A stretch of 19,925 nt of DNA, from the NCBI GenBank assembly GCA_050050615.1, contig JASFTV010000019.1, forward strand, positions 1 through 19,925, read 5' to 3'. Positions 1 to 8,228 of this stretch are shown here, in pieces. Position numbers and translations under genes: made by a program. The stretch comes from JASFTV01 sp050050615 (GTDB lineage: Bacteria > Desulfobacterota > DSM-4660 > Desulfatiglandales > HGW-15). Below the pieces are notes generated by a model, which was given only the letters and a program-made list of their open reading frames with translations, had not been told where the DNA came from and made no database searches. The first letter of the stretch is position 1; every line of letters begins with the position of its first letter.

Positions 1-26
1 CTGATGTTCCCCAATTCATCTGACAT
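1..26 (-). CDS. Start of an unidentified gene running off the left edge
   Basis: On the minus strand an AGGAGG sequence is followed after five bases by an ATG whose codons read M-S-D-E-L-G-N-I before the window ends. The ribosome-binding site is as strong as any in the window and the frame is open to the edge, so a real gene probably begins here. Eight residues are too few to name a product. It lies downstream of the dead transposase in the same direction. Confidence 0.5.
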
Positions 27-115
27 TGCTGCCTCCTTTCTCCACCATCACGCAGACCACTGAAGGCCTGGAGCTTGACCCATTTTCGATACCGAGAGAA
101 TTAAATCATTTCAAA

Positions 116-152
116 ACAATACCTTAACAATACCTTACGGCGTTCAAGGTAT
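116..152. repeat. Tandem 11-bp repeat plus small hairpin
   Basis: The unit ACAATACCTTA occurs twice head to tail at 116-126 and 127-137. The second copy runs into an inverted repeat, ATACCTT at 130-136 and AAGGTAT at 146-152 (7-bp stem, 9-base loop). It lies between the end of the broken transposase and the gene start at the left edge, so it could be IS end debris or a regulatory site. No matching inverted repeat was found on the other side of the transposase. The rest of 27-191 shows nothing recognisable. Confidence 0.4.
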
Positions 153-191
153 AGCCTGGCACCATGACATCACCTTTCATCCATGAGCAGC

Positions 192-1478
192 TCAAAGATG
201 CAACTTCTCGGCCTCGACTTGCCTCAATGCAGTGGGCAATGCCACACCGGCCGCCTGGAAGACTTTTCCGCATGTTCCCCTTGTCTGGGTGCGTAACAAA
301 AATCGTTTACCTTCCTGCTCGATCTCCACCTCTTGTAACCGGTCCAAATCTCGGAGAATATCTGCCCATTCCAACAGATATCCTTTGGCCTCAAGTCGAT
401 CGTGCAGCTCCTTCATCAATACCAGGACAAGAAAGGAACAAAACACATGGCCTCTAATGTTCTCATCCCGCTTATGGTACACTAGCCGCGTCTCCAGAAG
501 CGATTTGGCCGAACGAAAGATTTGCTCCACCATCCACAACTGCTTATACTTCAGCGCCACCTCGCTCGCATCTAGATGATCCAAGCTGGTTCTCAATACC
601 CACTTCCCGTCATGGCGGGCATCCTCCTTGACCTTCTCCGGGTCGATCTCAAAGCCCTTGTCTTTCCCCTTGCTTTTGAGAAACTTGCGGTACCCTTTGT
701 TACCCACTAACAACTCATCACCTCGCTTTACTTTGTGCTCGAGAGCCGCTATAATGGCTTCCCGGTCCGAATGATCCTTTCGTGCCCGCTCCTCGTTGTA
801 ATAGATAGTGTAGCGGCGCTCTTCAAGTTTCACCTCCTTCACCTTTAGCGGAGAAGGCGCCTTTTTGTTTGTCCCTGGAAGATGCACCAATTGGTATCGT
901 CCAGCCCGGGCCAGCACTTCTTTTTTCACCTCTTTCACCATGCGCATCCGCACTCCCAGGATGTAATCCCAACCGCGCTCCTCGCTTTTAAGCTCCTCAA
1001 TGCTTTCTTTGCTGATCATCCCGCGATCTGCAACAATGCAAACCCGATCGATCCCAAAACGACCCCTCAATCGATCCACCACAGGAACCGGTGTCTTTAC
1101 GTCCGCTGTGCTGTCCGGCCACATCTCACAGCATACGGGTCTGCCTTTGTTATCCAAAACCCCTCCCACCACCATCTGCTTAAGGTCCGGGCGGTGATCT
1201 TTACTGAAGCGTCGTTCCCCCAGTAATGTCTCAAGCTCTGACTGACAACCCCTCTGCTCCCACACTCGGCCGAAAACAAGGCCCGGACCGATACGGCGGG
1301 TAGCGACTGTAGTGCTCTCCCCTTTCTCGTGGGCAGATAGGATGATCATTTTCTGGCAGAATCTCGCCCCGGAGCGCAAAATGGCTTCCACCTCGGCGCT
1401 TTCCTGCAGACGATCCATTCGCCCGATCGTGGCAACTACCCGCTGGCGGCTTTTGCCGTTTTCCCAGCGATTCTCCAC
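192..1478 (-). pseudogene. Defective IS1634-family transposase with internal deletion
   Basis: The protein resembles DDE transposases of the IS1634 group. It has the block SKDHRPDLKQMVVG, TADVKT.VPVVDRLR.RFGI, the second catalytic Asp in VADRGM, YILGVRMR, and the E-region QLWMVEQIFRSAKSLLETR. From memory, intact members run to roughly 550 residues. Here FGR.WE..GC..ELETLLGERRF (about residues 69-91) is joined directly to SKDHRPDLKQ, so about 130 residues are missing, including the segment with the first catalytic Asp (the FDTTS-type motif). The junction is near 1203-1220. The reading frame also continues upstream of this ATG through N-Y-L-R-L-V, which matches the family N-terminus, but reaches a stop near 1620 without a convincing start codon, so the 5' end is lost too. 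It should be inactive. No terminal inverted repeats or target duplication were found. It sits downstream of the beta-oxidation operon. Confidence 0.85.
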
Positions 1479-1656
1479 AAGCCGAAGGTAGTTACTGGCA
1501 CCAGGTCGATCACCTTGTAAAGCCCACCCCTTGGAATTACTAGCTATCTCGGGCGCACATGGTCTTTGACTGTAGAAGGCAGCCCTGACAAAGCCAGAGG
1601 ACCAAAAAAACTTGCGCCTTCAACGCAGCCAGCTTACTTTTTTTCACCTCGGTTGA

Positions 1657-2574
1657 TTATCCATCTTTCTTCGGAACTTTAAAAAAATCGTACCATCCGC
1701 CTCTACTACCCGGCTTGACCTCCGGCTTGCACAAGTAGCCTGCCTCCAGCAGTTTCCTTCCCAACACAGGGGGGGCATACCGGGGTTCTCCCGTCACCTC
1801 ATGGATATAGGAGAGGGAATGAAACCAGGCATCCAGTGGGCCCGCCGAATCAAGCATCTCGAAGACCCCCACAGGCCATCCCAGTCCCAATTTACACATA
1901 TCGTCAAATTCCTTGATCCCGACGATGCCCAGTTCCACCAGGCGCATGGCTTCGGAGACAAAACTATCAATGAAACGGGTCATCGCAAATCCGGGGCCAT
2001 CATTGACGGGAACCGGCTGCTTGTTCAGTTTCTTGAGAAACATCATCATAAAATTAAGAGTCTCATCAGATGTCAAGGCCCCCCTGGCCACTTCCACCAG
2101 CGGCATCACGTGGGAAGGGTAGAACCAGTGCGTCCCTATAAACCGCTCCGGCCGCGACACGGCCGAGGCCAGATCCGTGATCATAATGGCCGAGGTGTTT
2201 GTGGCTATGATGCTGTATTCAGGGACTATCGGGTCTAACGCCTTGAAGATCTCTTTTTTTAGATCACCATCTTCTGGGACGGATTCGAAGACCACATCGG
2301 CGGTTTTGGCGGCCTCTGTGAAATCCCTGGTGAGACTTAATAACGTCATGATCTCATCTGCCTGTTCCTGGCTGATCTTTTCCTTTTTGACCAGCCTTTT
2401 CAGGCCGAATGGGCCGCTCTGGATTTGAGACGCCGCCCACTTGAGGGTCTTATCCGATCTGGACATGATCGTAGTCCTGTAGCCCTGGGTGATACAGGCC
2501 TGGGCAATGCCGTGTCCCATGGCCCCACCACCGATCATTAATACCTGCTTAACCTCATCTAGTGATAACGTCAT
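1657..2574 (-). CDS. 3-hydroxyacyl-CoA dehydrogenase (NAD-dependent, S-specific type)
   Basis: It should oxidise (S)-3-hydroxyacyl-CoA to 3-oxoacyl-CoA in the cytoplasm, the step before thiolysis. The 305-residue length fits the single-domain family. The N-terminal Rossmann motif GGGAMGHGIA is at residues 15-24, and the C-terminal all-alpha domain starts near residue 190. Against the human short-chain enzyme, Ser128, His149 (in THWFYP) and Glu161 (in LVEV) fall at exactly the spacing of catalytic Ser137, His158 and Glu170. The position of Asn208 is Thr199 (PGFAMTR where PGFIVNR is usual), and the usual HFFNP is HWFYP. It may therefore belong to a divergent branch with another substrate. The start has a strong GAGGAGG about seven bases upstream. 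It follows the thiolase by 23 bases, almost certainly in one transcript. Confidence 0.9.
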   Translation of the reverse strand: MTLSLDEVKQVLMIGGGAMGHGIAQACITQGYRTTIMSRSDKTLKWAASQIQSGPFGLKRLVKKEKISQEQADEIMTLLSLTRDFTEAAKTADVVFESVPEDGDLKKEIFKALDPIVPEYSIIATNTSAIMITDLASAVSRPERFIGTHWFYPSHVMPLVEVARGALTSDETLNFMMMFLKKLNKQPVPVNDGPGFAMTRFIDSFVSEAMRLVELGIVGIKEFDDMCKLGLGWPVGVFEMLDSAGPLDAWFHSLSYIHEVTGEPRYAPPVLGRKLLEAGYLCKPEVKPGSRGGWYDFFKVPKKDG

Positions 2575-2597
2575 ACCTTGTCACCTCCTCATACGCC

Positions 2598-3812
2598 TTA
2601 AGCCTCATCCCATAGTTGAACCACCGTAGCCACGCCCTGGCCGCCCCCCGCGCAAAGGGTATCGATCCCATATTTCGCCCCCCTGCGTTTCATTTCATGC
2701 ATCAGGGTTACCATCAGCCGGGCACCCGAACACCCCACTGGATGTCCTAAGGCTATGGCGCCCCCGTTGACATTGACCCGCGCCATGTCCAGGCCCAGCT
2801 CTTTCACGATGGCGAGCAACACTGGCGCAAAGGCCTCATTGATCTCCCAAAGGTCTATATCTCCGACCGTCATTCCGGCTTTTTCAAGGGCCTTTTTTGT
2901 GGCCGAAATCGGCCCTTTGCCCATGACACTCGGATGAACCGCTGATTTGGCCCATGATAGAATCTTGACAAAGGGCGTGATGCCCATGTGCTTGGCCTTT
3001 TGATCCGACATGAGGATGACCGCTGCGGCCCCGTCATTGATTCCCGAAGAACTGGCCGCTGTAACAGTCCCGTCCTTTTCATAATAGGGCGGAAGCTTGG
3101 CCATGGATTCAAGGGTGGTATCGGCCCTGGGGTGTTGATCTGTATCGATGACCAGAGGTTCTCCCCTTTTCTGGGGGACCACCACCGGGACAATTTCCTC
3201 TTTGAACCGCCCCTCTCTGATGGCCGCCACGGCCAGTTGATGAGATCGAAGGGAGATCTCATCCAGTTGTTGCCTTGTGAATCCGTACTCCCGCACCAGA
3301 TTCTCTGCCGTATTGCCCATGTTAAACCTCCCAAAATAATAGGAGGAACATGAATACCCCCCCTCCACAAAGGTGTCTGTCAATGTACTGTCACCGATTC
3401 GAGCACCATAACGATGATTATAGGAGATAAAGGGCATCCGGCTCATGTTTTCAACACCTCCCGCCAAAACGACCTCGGCTTCATCCATCAGAATGGCCTT
3501 TGCACCCAGACAGATGGCCTCGAGGCTGGATGTGCACTGAAGGTGTATGGTAGATGCCGGCACCTCCACAGGGATCTCGGCGCCAAAGGCGGCAAATCGT
3601 GCAATATTGAGGGCCTCGGTCGTCTGAAATACCTGACCGAAAATGACCTCATTAATTTGATCCGGGCTGATGCCAGCGCGTTTGATGGCTTCTTTCATGA
3701 CCAGGGTGGCCAGTTCATCGGCCCGGACCACTTTGAGGTCGCCCGTGAATTTTGTTTGTGCGATCCGGCATCCCGATACGATCACGACATCCTTATCGAT
3801 TCTTCGATGCAT
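2598..3812 (-). CDS. Acetyl-CoA acyltransferase (thiolase)
   Basis: A 404-residue thiolase that should cleave 3-oxoacyl-CoA with CoA to release acetyl-CoA, or run the reverse condensation. The acylation cysteine is Cys93 in HLQCTSSLEAI, the conserved NEAFAP block is near 325-330, the His357 motif is GHPVGCSGAR, and the second active-site cysteine is Cys387 in LCAGGGQG. SSGINDGAAA near 255-264 matches the family block TA..ASGINDGAAA. The nucleophile region departs from the usual NRQC(A/S)SGLQA: His replaces Asn and T-S-S-L-E replaces S/A-S-G-L-Q. This may reflect an unusual acyl chain. The start has an AAGGAGGAGG ribosome-binding site. It is followed closely by the 3-hydroxyacyl-CoA dehydrogenase and separated from livG by a 269-base gap containing a repeat. 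Confidence 0.92.
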   Translation of the reverse strand: MHRRIDKDVVIVSGCRIAQTKFTGDLKVVRADELATLVMKEAIKRAGISPDQINEVIFGQVFQTTEALNIARFAAFGAEIPVEVPASTIHLQCTSSLEAICLGAKAILMDEAEVVLAGGVENMSRMPFISYNHRYGARIGDSTLTDTFVEGGYSCSSYYFGRFNMGNTAENLVREYGFTRQQLDEISLRSHQLAVAAIREGRFKEEIVPVVVPQKRGEPLVIDTDQHPRADTTLESMAKLPPYYEKDGTVTAASSSGINDGAAAVILMSDQKAKHMGITPFVKILSWAKSAVHPSVMGKGPISATKKALEKAGMTVGDIDLWEINEAFAPVLLAIVKELGLDMARVNVNGGAIALGHPVGCSGARLMVTLMHEMKRRGAKYGIDTLCAGGGQGVATVVQLWDEA

Positions 3813-3926
3813 TTTGAAAGCCTCCTCCTTAATCTTTCTATGGCGATTTGCGATAGCGTCATTTGAAGGTCAACCGGTTCCTGGATCTCTCCTTCTTCAA
3901 ATCCCCCTACAGCCTGTCCAACAACA

Positions 3927-4007
3927 TCATTCGAGGCGCAAGCCGAGCAATCTTGGATGAGCAATTATTGAGAATGACAAGATTCCTCGCTCCGATCGAA
4001 ATGACAT
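3927..4007. repeat. Degenerate REP-like inverted repeat
   Basis: Two arms of about 29 bases face each other. The left arm begins TCATTCGAGGCGC and ends GAGCAATCTTG (3927-3955). The right arm begins CAAGATTCCTCGCTCC and ends AAATGACA (3978-4007). Reversed, the right arm aligns with the left apart from small indels. The sequence resembles the dispersed palindromes of the form TCATTGCGAGnnnnGCGAAGCAATCT seen in many Desulfobacterota and Chloroflexi genomes. It lies between livG and the thiolase gene and would form a hairpin in their transcript. The rest of the 3813-4081 gap shows no gene. Confidence 0.6.
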
Positions 4008-4081
4008 AAAAAGATTATTAAAGGACCCTCGGACATCTGAAGGGACCATTTACCTTGATTCATCCCATTGAAAATTCATCT

Positions 4082-4840
4082 CTATTGACCCCCCAGGTAG
4101 GAACGAATCACCGCGGGATCCCTTTTGATCTCGTCCGGAGTTCCCTCAGCAATCTTTTTTCCAAAATCAAGAACCATGATTCGATCCGAAATATCCATCA
4201 CAACCCTCATGTCATGTTCAACAAGGATAATGGTGATCTCCATTTCCTCTTTAATATCTAAGATAAATCGGGCGATATCCTCGGTCTCCTCCACGTTCAT
4301 ACCTGAGGAGACTTCATCGATAAGCAAAATTTTCGGATCCATGGAGAGTGCCCTGCCCAATTCTGTTCTCTTCTGGATTCCGTAAGGCAAGTTCCCCACT
4401 TTGTGCTTACTCCATTTCTCCATCTCCAGGAAATCGATGATCTCTTCCACCCGTCTGCGGTGTTTGATCTCTTCCCGGCAGGCCCTGCCCCAAAAGATGC
4501 CGCTCATAAGAAAATTGGATTTGATGCTGTTGTGGCGGCCCAGGAGGAGGTTGTCGAGGACGGTTAATCGATTGAAGAGCTCAACATTCTGAAAAGTACG
4601 GGCAATCCCCAGATTGGAAATCTGATGGGGCTTCTGACCTAACAGCTCCTGACCGGAAAAGCGGATACTTCCGCTCCTTGGTTTATAGATGCCGGTAATG
4701 CAATTCAACAAAGAGGTCTTACCGGCCCCGTTCGGGCCGATAATGGATGAGATCTTTCCCTCTTCCACTGAGAAATGGATATCACTTAATGCGGAAATCC
4801 CTCCAAAATCCAGCCAAACACTCTCAATTTCCAATGTCAT
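4082..4840 (-). CDS. livG: Branched-chain-type ABC transporter ATP-binding protein LivG
   Basis: One of the two ATPases of a Liv (HAAT family) importer, working on the cytoplasmic face of LivHM. From the ATG at 4840 the protein is 252 residues, the usual LivG size. Walker A GPNGAGKT is at 35-42, a LivG-type signature LPYGIQKR at 151-158, Walker B ILLIDE at 171-176, and the H-loop histidine at 209. The Walker B end reads DEVSSGMN where DEP..G.N is normal, so Pro is replaced by Val. An upstream in-frame ATG at 4918 overlaps the end of livF, but the added 26 residues have no family counterpart, so 4840 is preferred. Neither start has a strong ribosome-binding site. It is the last of the five transporter genes. 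Confidence 0.9.
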   Translation of the reverse strand: MTLEIESVWLDFGGISALSDIHFSVEEGKISSIIGPNGAGKTSLLNCITGIYKPRSGSIRFSGQELLGQKPHQISNLGIARTFQNVELFNRLTVLDNLLLGRHNSIKSNFLMSGIFWGRACREEIKHRRRVEEIIDFLEMEKWSKHKVGNLPYGIQKRTELGRALSMDPKILLIDEVSSGMNVEETEDIARFILDIKEEMEITIILVEHDMRVVMDISDRIMVLDFGKKIAEGTPDEIKRDPAVIRSYLGGQ

Positions 4841-4905
4841 ATTGCTTGTTCCGTCACATTCGAGTAGAATATCCCTATTATATGCGGCCACTGTCAGGAG
4901 CTTGG

Positions 4906-5700
4906 TTATCCGAGCCATCGTTTTCTGCGTTTATAATGTTTTACTTCAGCAAAACTCTGAAGCGTGGAGTCCTCTTTCAGCCCCAGGTAAAACTCTCTCA
5001 CATCCTCATTCTCAGAGAGTTTATCGCTTTCGCCATCCAGGACGATCTTGCCGTTTTCCATGATATAACCGTAAGAGGTAGAGGAGAGGGCAATGGATGC
5101 ATTTTGCTCAACGATGAGGAATGACGTCCCCTCTGTTTTATTTATCTTATTAATGATCTCGAAGATTCGATTTACCAATAGGGGGGCAAGACCTAATGAG
5201 GGTTCATCAAGCATGATACACTTGGGATTGGTCATGAGCGCTCTTCCTATGGCCAACATCTGCTGCTCGCCCCCACTCAGGTATCCGGCAATCTGTTTGT
5301 CACGTTTTCCCAGGATCGGGAAATACTTTTTGACCATGTCATGGTTTGCCCTCAGTTTTTTTCTGTCCTTTTCCAGGAAGGCCCCTGCGCGAAGATTTTC
5401 ATAGACGGTCAGATCGATAAAGATCCGTCGTCCCTCAGGTACCTGGATCAAGCCCAAATCCACGATTTCGGCGGCAAACAGATTATCAATTCTTTTGTCA
5501 TTGAAGTGGATGGTGCCCTTTGTGATGGTGCCCTTCTGCGATTTCAATATGGCCGAAATGGCCTTCAATGTCGTTGTCTTGCCGGCCCCGTTGTTCCCCA
5601 GAAGGCACACCATATCGCCTTCCAGGACCTTGAAGGAGATCCCCCTCAAGACGGCCATGACATCATTGTAGACGACTTCAATATTGTTCACATCGAGCAT
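4906..5700 (-). CDS. livF: Branched-chain-type ABC transporter ATP-binding protein LivF
   Basis: Second ATPase of the Liv-type importer. From the ATG at 5700 (MLDVNNIEVVYNDV) it has 264 residues. Walker A is GNNGAGKT at 35-42, the Q-loop region is near 86-90 (QVPEGRRIF, typical of LivF), the signature LSGGEQQ is at 141-147, Walker B IMLDEP at 162-167, and the H-loop position reads VEQN (198-201) as in other LivF proteins. The frame is open back to 5826, but that would overlap livK and add 42 residues with no match, so 5700 is chosen. Relative to LivF of about 240 residues it has a C-terminal tail ending KHYKRRKRWLG, a basic ending I associate from memory with deltaproteobacterial LivF. Confidence 0.9.
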   Translation of the reverse strand: MLDVNNIEVVYNDVMAVLRGISFKVLEGDMVCLLGNNGAGKTTTLKAISAILKSQKGTITKGTIHFNDKRIDNLFAAEIVDLGLIQVPEGRRIFIDLTVYENLRAGAFLEKDRKKLRANHDMVKKYFPILGKRDKQIAGYLSGGEQQMLAIGRALMTNPKCIMLDEPSLGLAPLLVNRIFEIINKINKTEGTSFLIVEQNASIALSSTSYGYIMENGKIVLDGESDKLSENEDVREFYLGLKEDSTLQSFAEVKHYKRRKRWLG

Positions 5701-5729
5701 AATTAGATCTCTAAATGATATTTCCTCCA

Positions 5730-5767
5730 GCCCTTTCTGGAAACCAAAGGGCGCTTCCGGAAAGGGC
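5730..5767 (-). other. Stem-loop between livK and livF
   Basis: GCCCTTTCTGG at 5730-5740 pairs with CCGGAAAGGGC at 5757-5767, giving 11 base pairs with one G-U type mismatch and a 16-base loop. It starts about 20 bases after the livK stop on the transcript. No U-run follows, so it is more like an mRNA-protecting or processing hairpin than a terminator. Such hairpins behind binding-protein genes are known to keep the binding protein in excess over the membrane and ATPase subunits. Confidence 0.6.
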
Positions 5768-5788
5768 CGGTCGCTATGATTCTTCCTT

Positions 5789-6988
5789 TTAGAAGGCCGC
5801 CTCGATCCATCCCGTTGCCGGGACAAACCGCTTGGACTTCATGTCCACCCTGGTAACACGGGCCATGGTTCCGGCCTGATGCTGGGTTGGGCTAAAGGAG
5901 ATGGGGGGCAGAATCCCTCCGGTATCAAGATCTCTGATGCCTTCCATGGCCTTGATGACCCCGGTCCGGGTCAGGTTGCCCGCCTTCTCGGCCATGGGGA
6001 TAGCCGTATCCCAAACCTTGGCCATGGCCCAGGAATGGTAGTAATAGGGTGTAATACCCGGCGCCATGTCGTATTTTTGTGCAATCTCCCGGATGAGTTT
6101 CATACCCGGAACATCCTCATCAGTCAGGGCCGTATGGCTTATGGTGAAAAACCCCTCTGCATCATCGCCTGCCAATTGGATGAGCTTATTCGTGGTACAG
6201 GGCGAAAGGCCTACAAATTGGGGTTTATAATTGAGGGCCTTGGCCTGCTTTAGGATCTGAACCACCTCGCCAGTCAAGGCCCAAAGAATGACATAGTCCG
6301 CGCCTGCCTTTTGGAGATTGATCAGCTGGGAACTGAAATCCGTGGTCCCCCGGCTATAGGATTGCTCGCTCACCGGCTTTAACCCATAGATGTTAAGTGC
6401 AGACCGGAGGCCGTCGAGAGAGCCCCGTCCCCCCACATCGTCGATATAGATAATCGCGAAGTTGGGGTCCTTGGGTTTTAGGGTATCCATGATATACTTA
6501 ACGCCGACGATGGTCTCTGTTTTGTAGGATGTCTCCACGCAAAAGACTTGCTTCCGTGGCGGATTGTAAAGGGTATTGACAGGACCAATGACCTGAACAG
6601 GGAGATTGTTTCGCCGGATAATGTTGTAGGTGGACGTGGTTGCCTGGGATCCGAAGGTATTGGCCACAAATACCTTGTCCTGGTAGATTAGCGTTTTCAT
6701 GGCACCCACAGCCGTGGCCGGGTTCCAGGCTCCATCAACGGGAATCACTTTAACCTGACGACCGTTGATCCCGCCCTTTTCATTGGTCATCTTGAAATAG
6801 AGCTGAACCGCGGAGGCACATTCCTTCCCATAAAGGGCCGCGGGGCCCGTAAGGGCGGTCAATACCCCGATCTTAACTTCTTTTGAGCTGATCCCGTCTC
6901 CTTCACCGGCCCAAACAGGGGCTGAGACCATCAGGCCGGCAGCGAGTACACAACACACCCATTTCCAGATTTTGTCCTTTATCTCCAT
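5789..6988 (-). CDS. livK: ABC transporter periplasmic substrate-binding protein (LivK-like)
   Basis: The 399-residue solute-binding protein captures the substrate in the periplasm and delivers it to LivHM. It has a Sec signal peptide: positive start (MEIKDKIWKW), hydrophobic core VCCVLAAGLMVSA, and a likely cleavage after PVWA near residue 27. The mature protein opens with the type-1 periplasmic binding fold (Peripla_BP_6): VKIGVLTALTGPAALYGKE, INGRQVKVIPVD, NPATAVGAMKTLI. The family binds branched-chain amino acids but also aromatic and other carboxylates and amides. Its position among acyl-CoA enzymes argues for a carboxylic acid, but the ligand cannot be read from sequence. The start has an AAAGGAGAAAG ribosome-binding site. 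It lies between livM and livF, with hairpins on both sides. Confidence 0.93.
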   Translation of the reverse strand: MEIKDKIWKWVCCVLAAGLMVSAPVWAGEGDGISSKEVKIGVLTALTGPAALYGKECASAVQLYFKMTNEKGGINGRQVKVIPVDGAWNPATAVGAMKTLIYQDKVFVANTFGSQATTSTYNIIRRNNLPVQVIGPVNTLYNPPRKQVFCVETSYKTETIVGVKYIMDTLKPKDPNFAIIYIDDVGGRGSLDGLRSALNIYGLKPVSEQSYSRGTTDFSSQLINLQKAGADYVILWALTGEVVQILKQAKALNYKPQFVGLSPCTTNKLIQLAGDDAEGFFTISHTALTDEDVPGMKLIREIAQKYDMAPGITPYYYHSWAMAKVWDTAIPMAEKAGNLTRTGVIKAMEGIRDLDTGGILPPISFSPTQHQAGTMARVTRVDMKSKRFVPATGWIEAAF

Positions 6989-7030
6989 CTCTTTCTCCTT
7001 TCTTTGGTATGTTAGAAATTGGTGACCTGC

Positions 7031-7048
7031 GCCTGAGGGACCTCAGGC
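7031..7048 (-). other. Perfect hairpin upstream of livK
   Basis: GCCTGAGG (7031-7038) and CCTCAGGC (7041-7048) form a perfect inverted repeat with two bases between the arms. It sits in the 173-base livM-livK gap, 43 bases before the livK start. There is no T-run on either side, so it is not a typical terminator. It could be an operator or a 5' hairpin protecting the livK message after processing. The remainder of 6989-7161 shows no gene. Confidence 0.55.
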
Positions 7049-7161
7049 ATATCCAACGCGCCTTTGGAAAATCTCTGGAATAAGGCCCTCACTCCTTTTC
7101 TTGGGGATGAACAACGGGCAACATACCCCTGAGCCCCCTCATTCCTGTCCGTGCTCACCCG

Positions 7162-8211
7162 TCAGTAGGTATAGGGCCAATTCTTAAAATAGAGCTTGAT
7201 CTTTTCCCATCTCCCGGCAAGGCCATCGGGCTCAAAGACCAGGAAGCCTATGATAATAAGACCGAAAATGACGCCTTTCAAATCAATGAATTTCATGACC
7301 ACATCAGGGTAGATGTTGCTCAGGAGATGGCTCGCCAGTCTGATCCCCTCGGGGACGGCGATGATAAATACGGCCCCGAAAATAGAGCCCAGAATAGACC
7401 CCAGTCCCCCCACGATAATCATCGCCAGATACTCTATTGAAACGGAGAAGGGGAAGTGTTCCGGCGTGATCCAACCGATGTAGTGTCCGAAGAGGCTGCC
7501 TGCGATGCCGGCATAAAAAGAGCTTACCCCAAAGGCAATGGTCTTATACTTAAAAAGGTTCACACCAATGGTCTCGGCGGCAATGTCCCTGTCACGAATG
7601 GCAATGCAGGCCCGTCCCGGTTTTGTGCGGAGAAAGTTCCGGGCAAATGCGGTCGTAGCCACGACAATGGGCATGATCAGGAAATAGAATTTTCGGTCGG
7701 TATTGAACTCAAAAGATCCGATTCTGGATTGAACCTCGATCCCTTCAACCCCTCCGGTGACCGACTTCCAGTTCACCAAGATATACAGGGTAATAAAATA
7801 GAAGGCCATTGTGGACAGGAGCAGATAGAGCCCCTTGACTCTCAGTGAGGGGAGTCCGACCACCAGGCCCAGCAGGGCGGCCACAAGACCCGAAATGAGC
7901 AGTGAAATGGGGAATGGAACCTTGAAGGTCATGGTGAAAATAGCCGAAGTATAAGCGCCTATAGCCAGGAAGGCGGCATGGCCGATGGATATCTGACCGG
8001 TCACACCGGAGACCAGGTTCAGGCCGATGGATCCGATCACGGCAATGCCACAGATGTTGATCAAGTAAAGGGAATAGCAACTCTCGGGATTGAGAAAGGG
8101 AAAGAGGATCATCAAGAGAAACAGGATAGAAAACCAGCATTTGAGCCAGAGCGTCTTCCACACCTTCATGTCATCTCGATAGGTCGTTTTGAATTGCCCA
8201 CAGGTAGCCAT
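7162..8211 (-). CDS. livM: Branched-chain-type ABC transporter permease LivM
   Basis: Membrane permease of the Liv-type importer. From the ATG at 8211 it has 349 residues, with many hydrophobic segments. The first is LWLKCWFSILFLLMILFPF, and the family block GLNLVSGVTGQISIGHAAF follows. The late loop KTKPGRACIAIRDRDIAAETIGVN-type sequence (here LRTKPGRACIAIRDRD) is the LivM coupling region, and IIVGGLGSILGSIFGA is also conserved. The frame stays open up to 8340 inside livH, but those residues look like out-of-frame livH, so the internal ATG at 8211, 17 bases after the livH stop, is preferred. ATG 8169 is a second possibility. Confidence 0.9.
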   Translation of the reverse strand: MATCGQFKTTYRDDMKVWKTLWLKCWFSILFLLMILFPFLNPESCYSLYLINICGIAVIGSIGLNLVSGVTGQISIGHAAFLAIGAYTSAIFTMTFKVPFPISLLISGLVAALLGLVVGLPSLRVKGLYLLLSTMAFYFITLYILVNWKSVTGGVEGIEVQSRIGSFEFNTDRKFYFLIMPIVVATTAFARNFLRTKPGRACIAIRDRDIAAETIGVNLFKYKTIAFGVSSFYAGIAGSLFGHYIGWITPEHFPFSVSIEYLAMIIVGGLGSILGSIFGAVFIIAVPEGIRLASHLLSNIYPDVVMKFIDLKGVIFGLIIIGFLVFEPDGLAGRWEKIKLYFKNWPYTY

Positions 8212-8228
8212 GTCCAGAGAACCCCTTA

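Noticed and set aside
1581..1656. Terminator after the 3-hydroxyacyl-CoA dehydrogenase gene
   Set aside because: A seven-base T-run is present on the minus strand near 1605, but no convincing GC-rich stem precedes it.
1801..2238. Plus-strand open frames inside the dehydrogenase, thiolase and liv genes
   Set aside because: They are antisense shadows of well-supported genes, without ribosome-binding sites or family motifs.
4906..5826. Longer livF start at 5826
   Set aside because: It overlaps the end of livK and spans a hairpin. The added 42 residues have no LivF counterpart.
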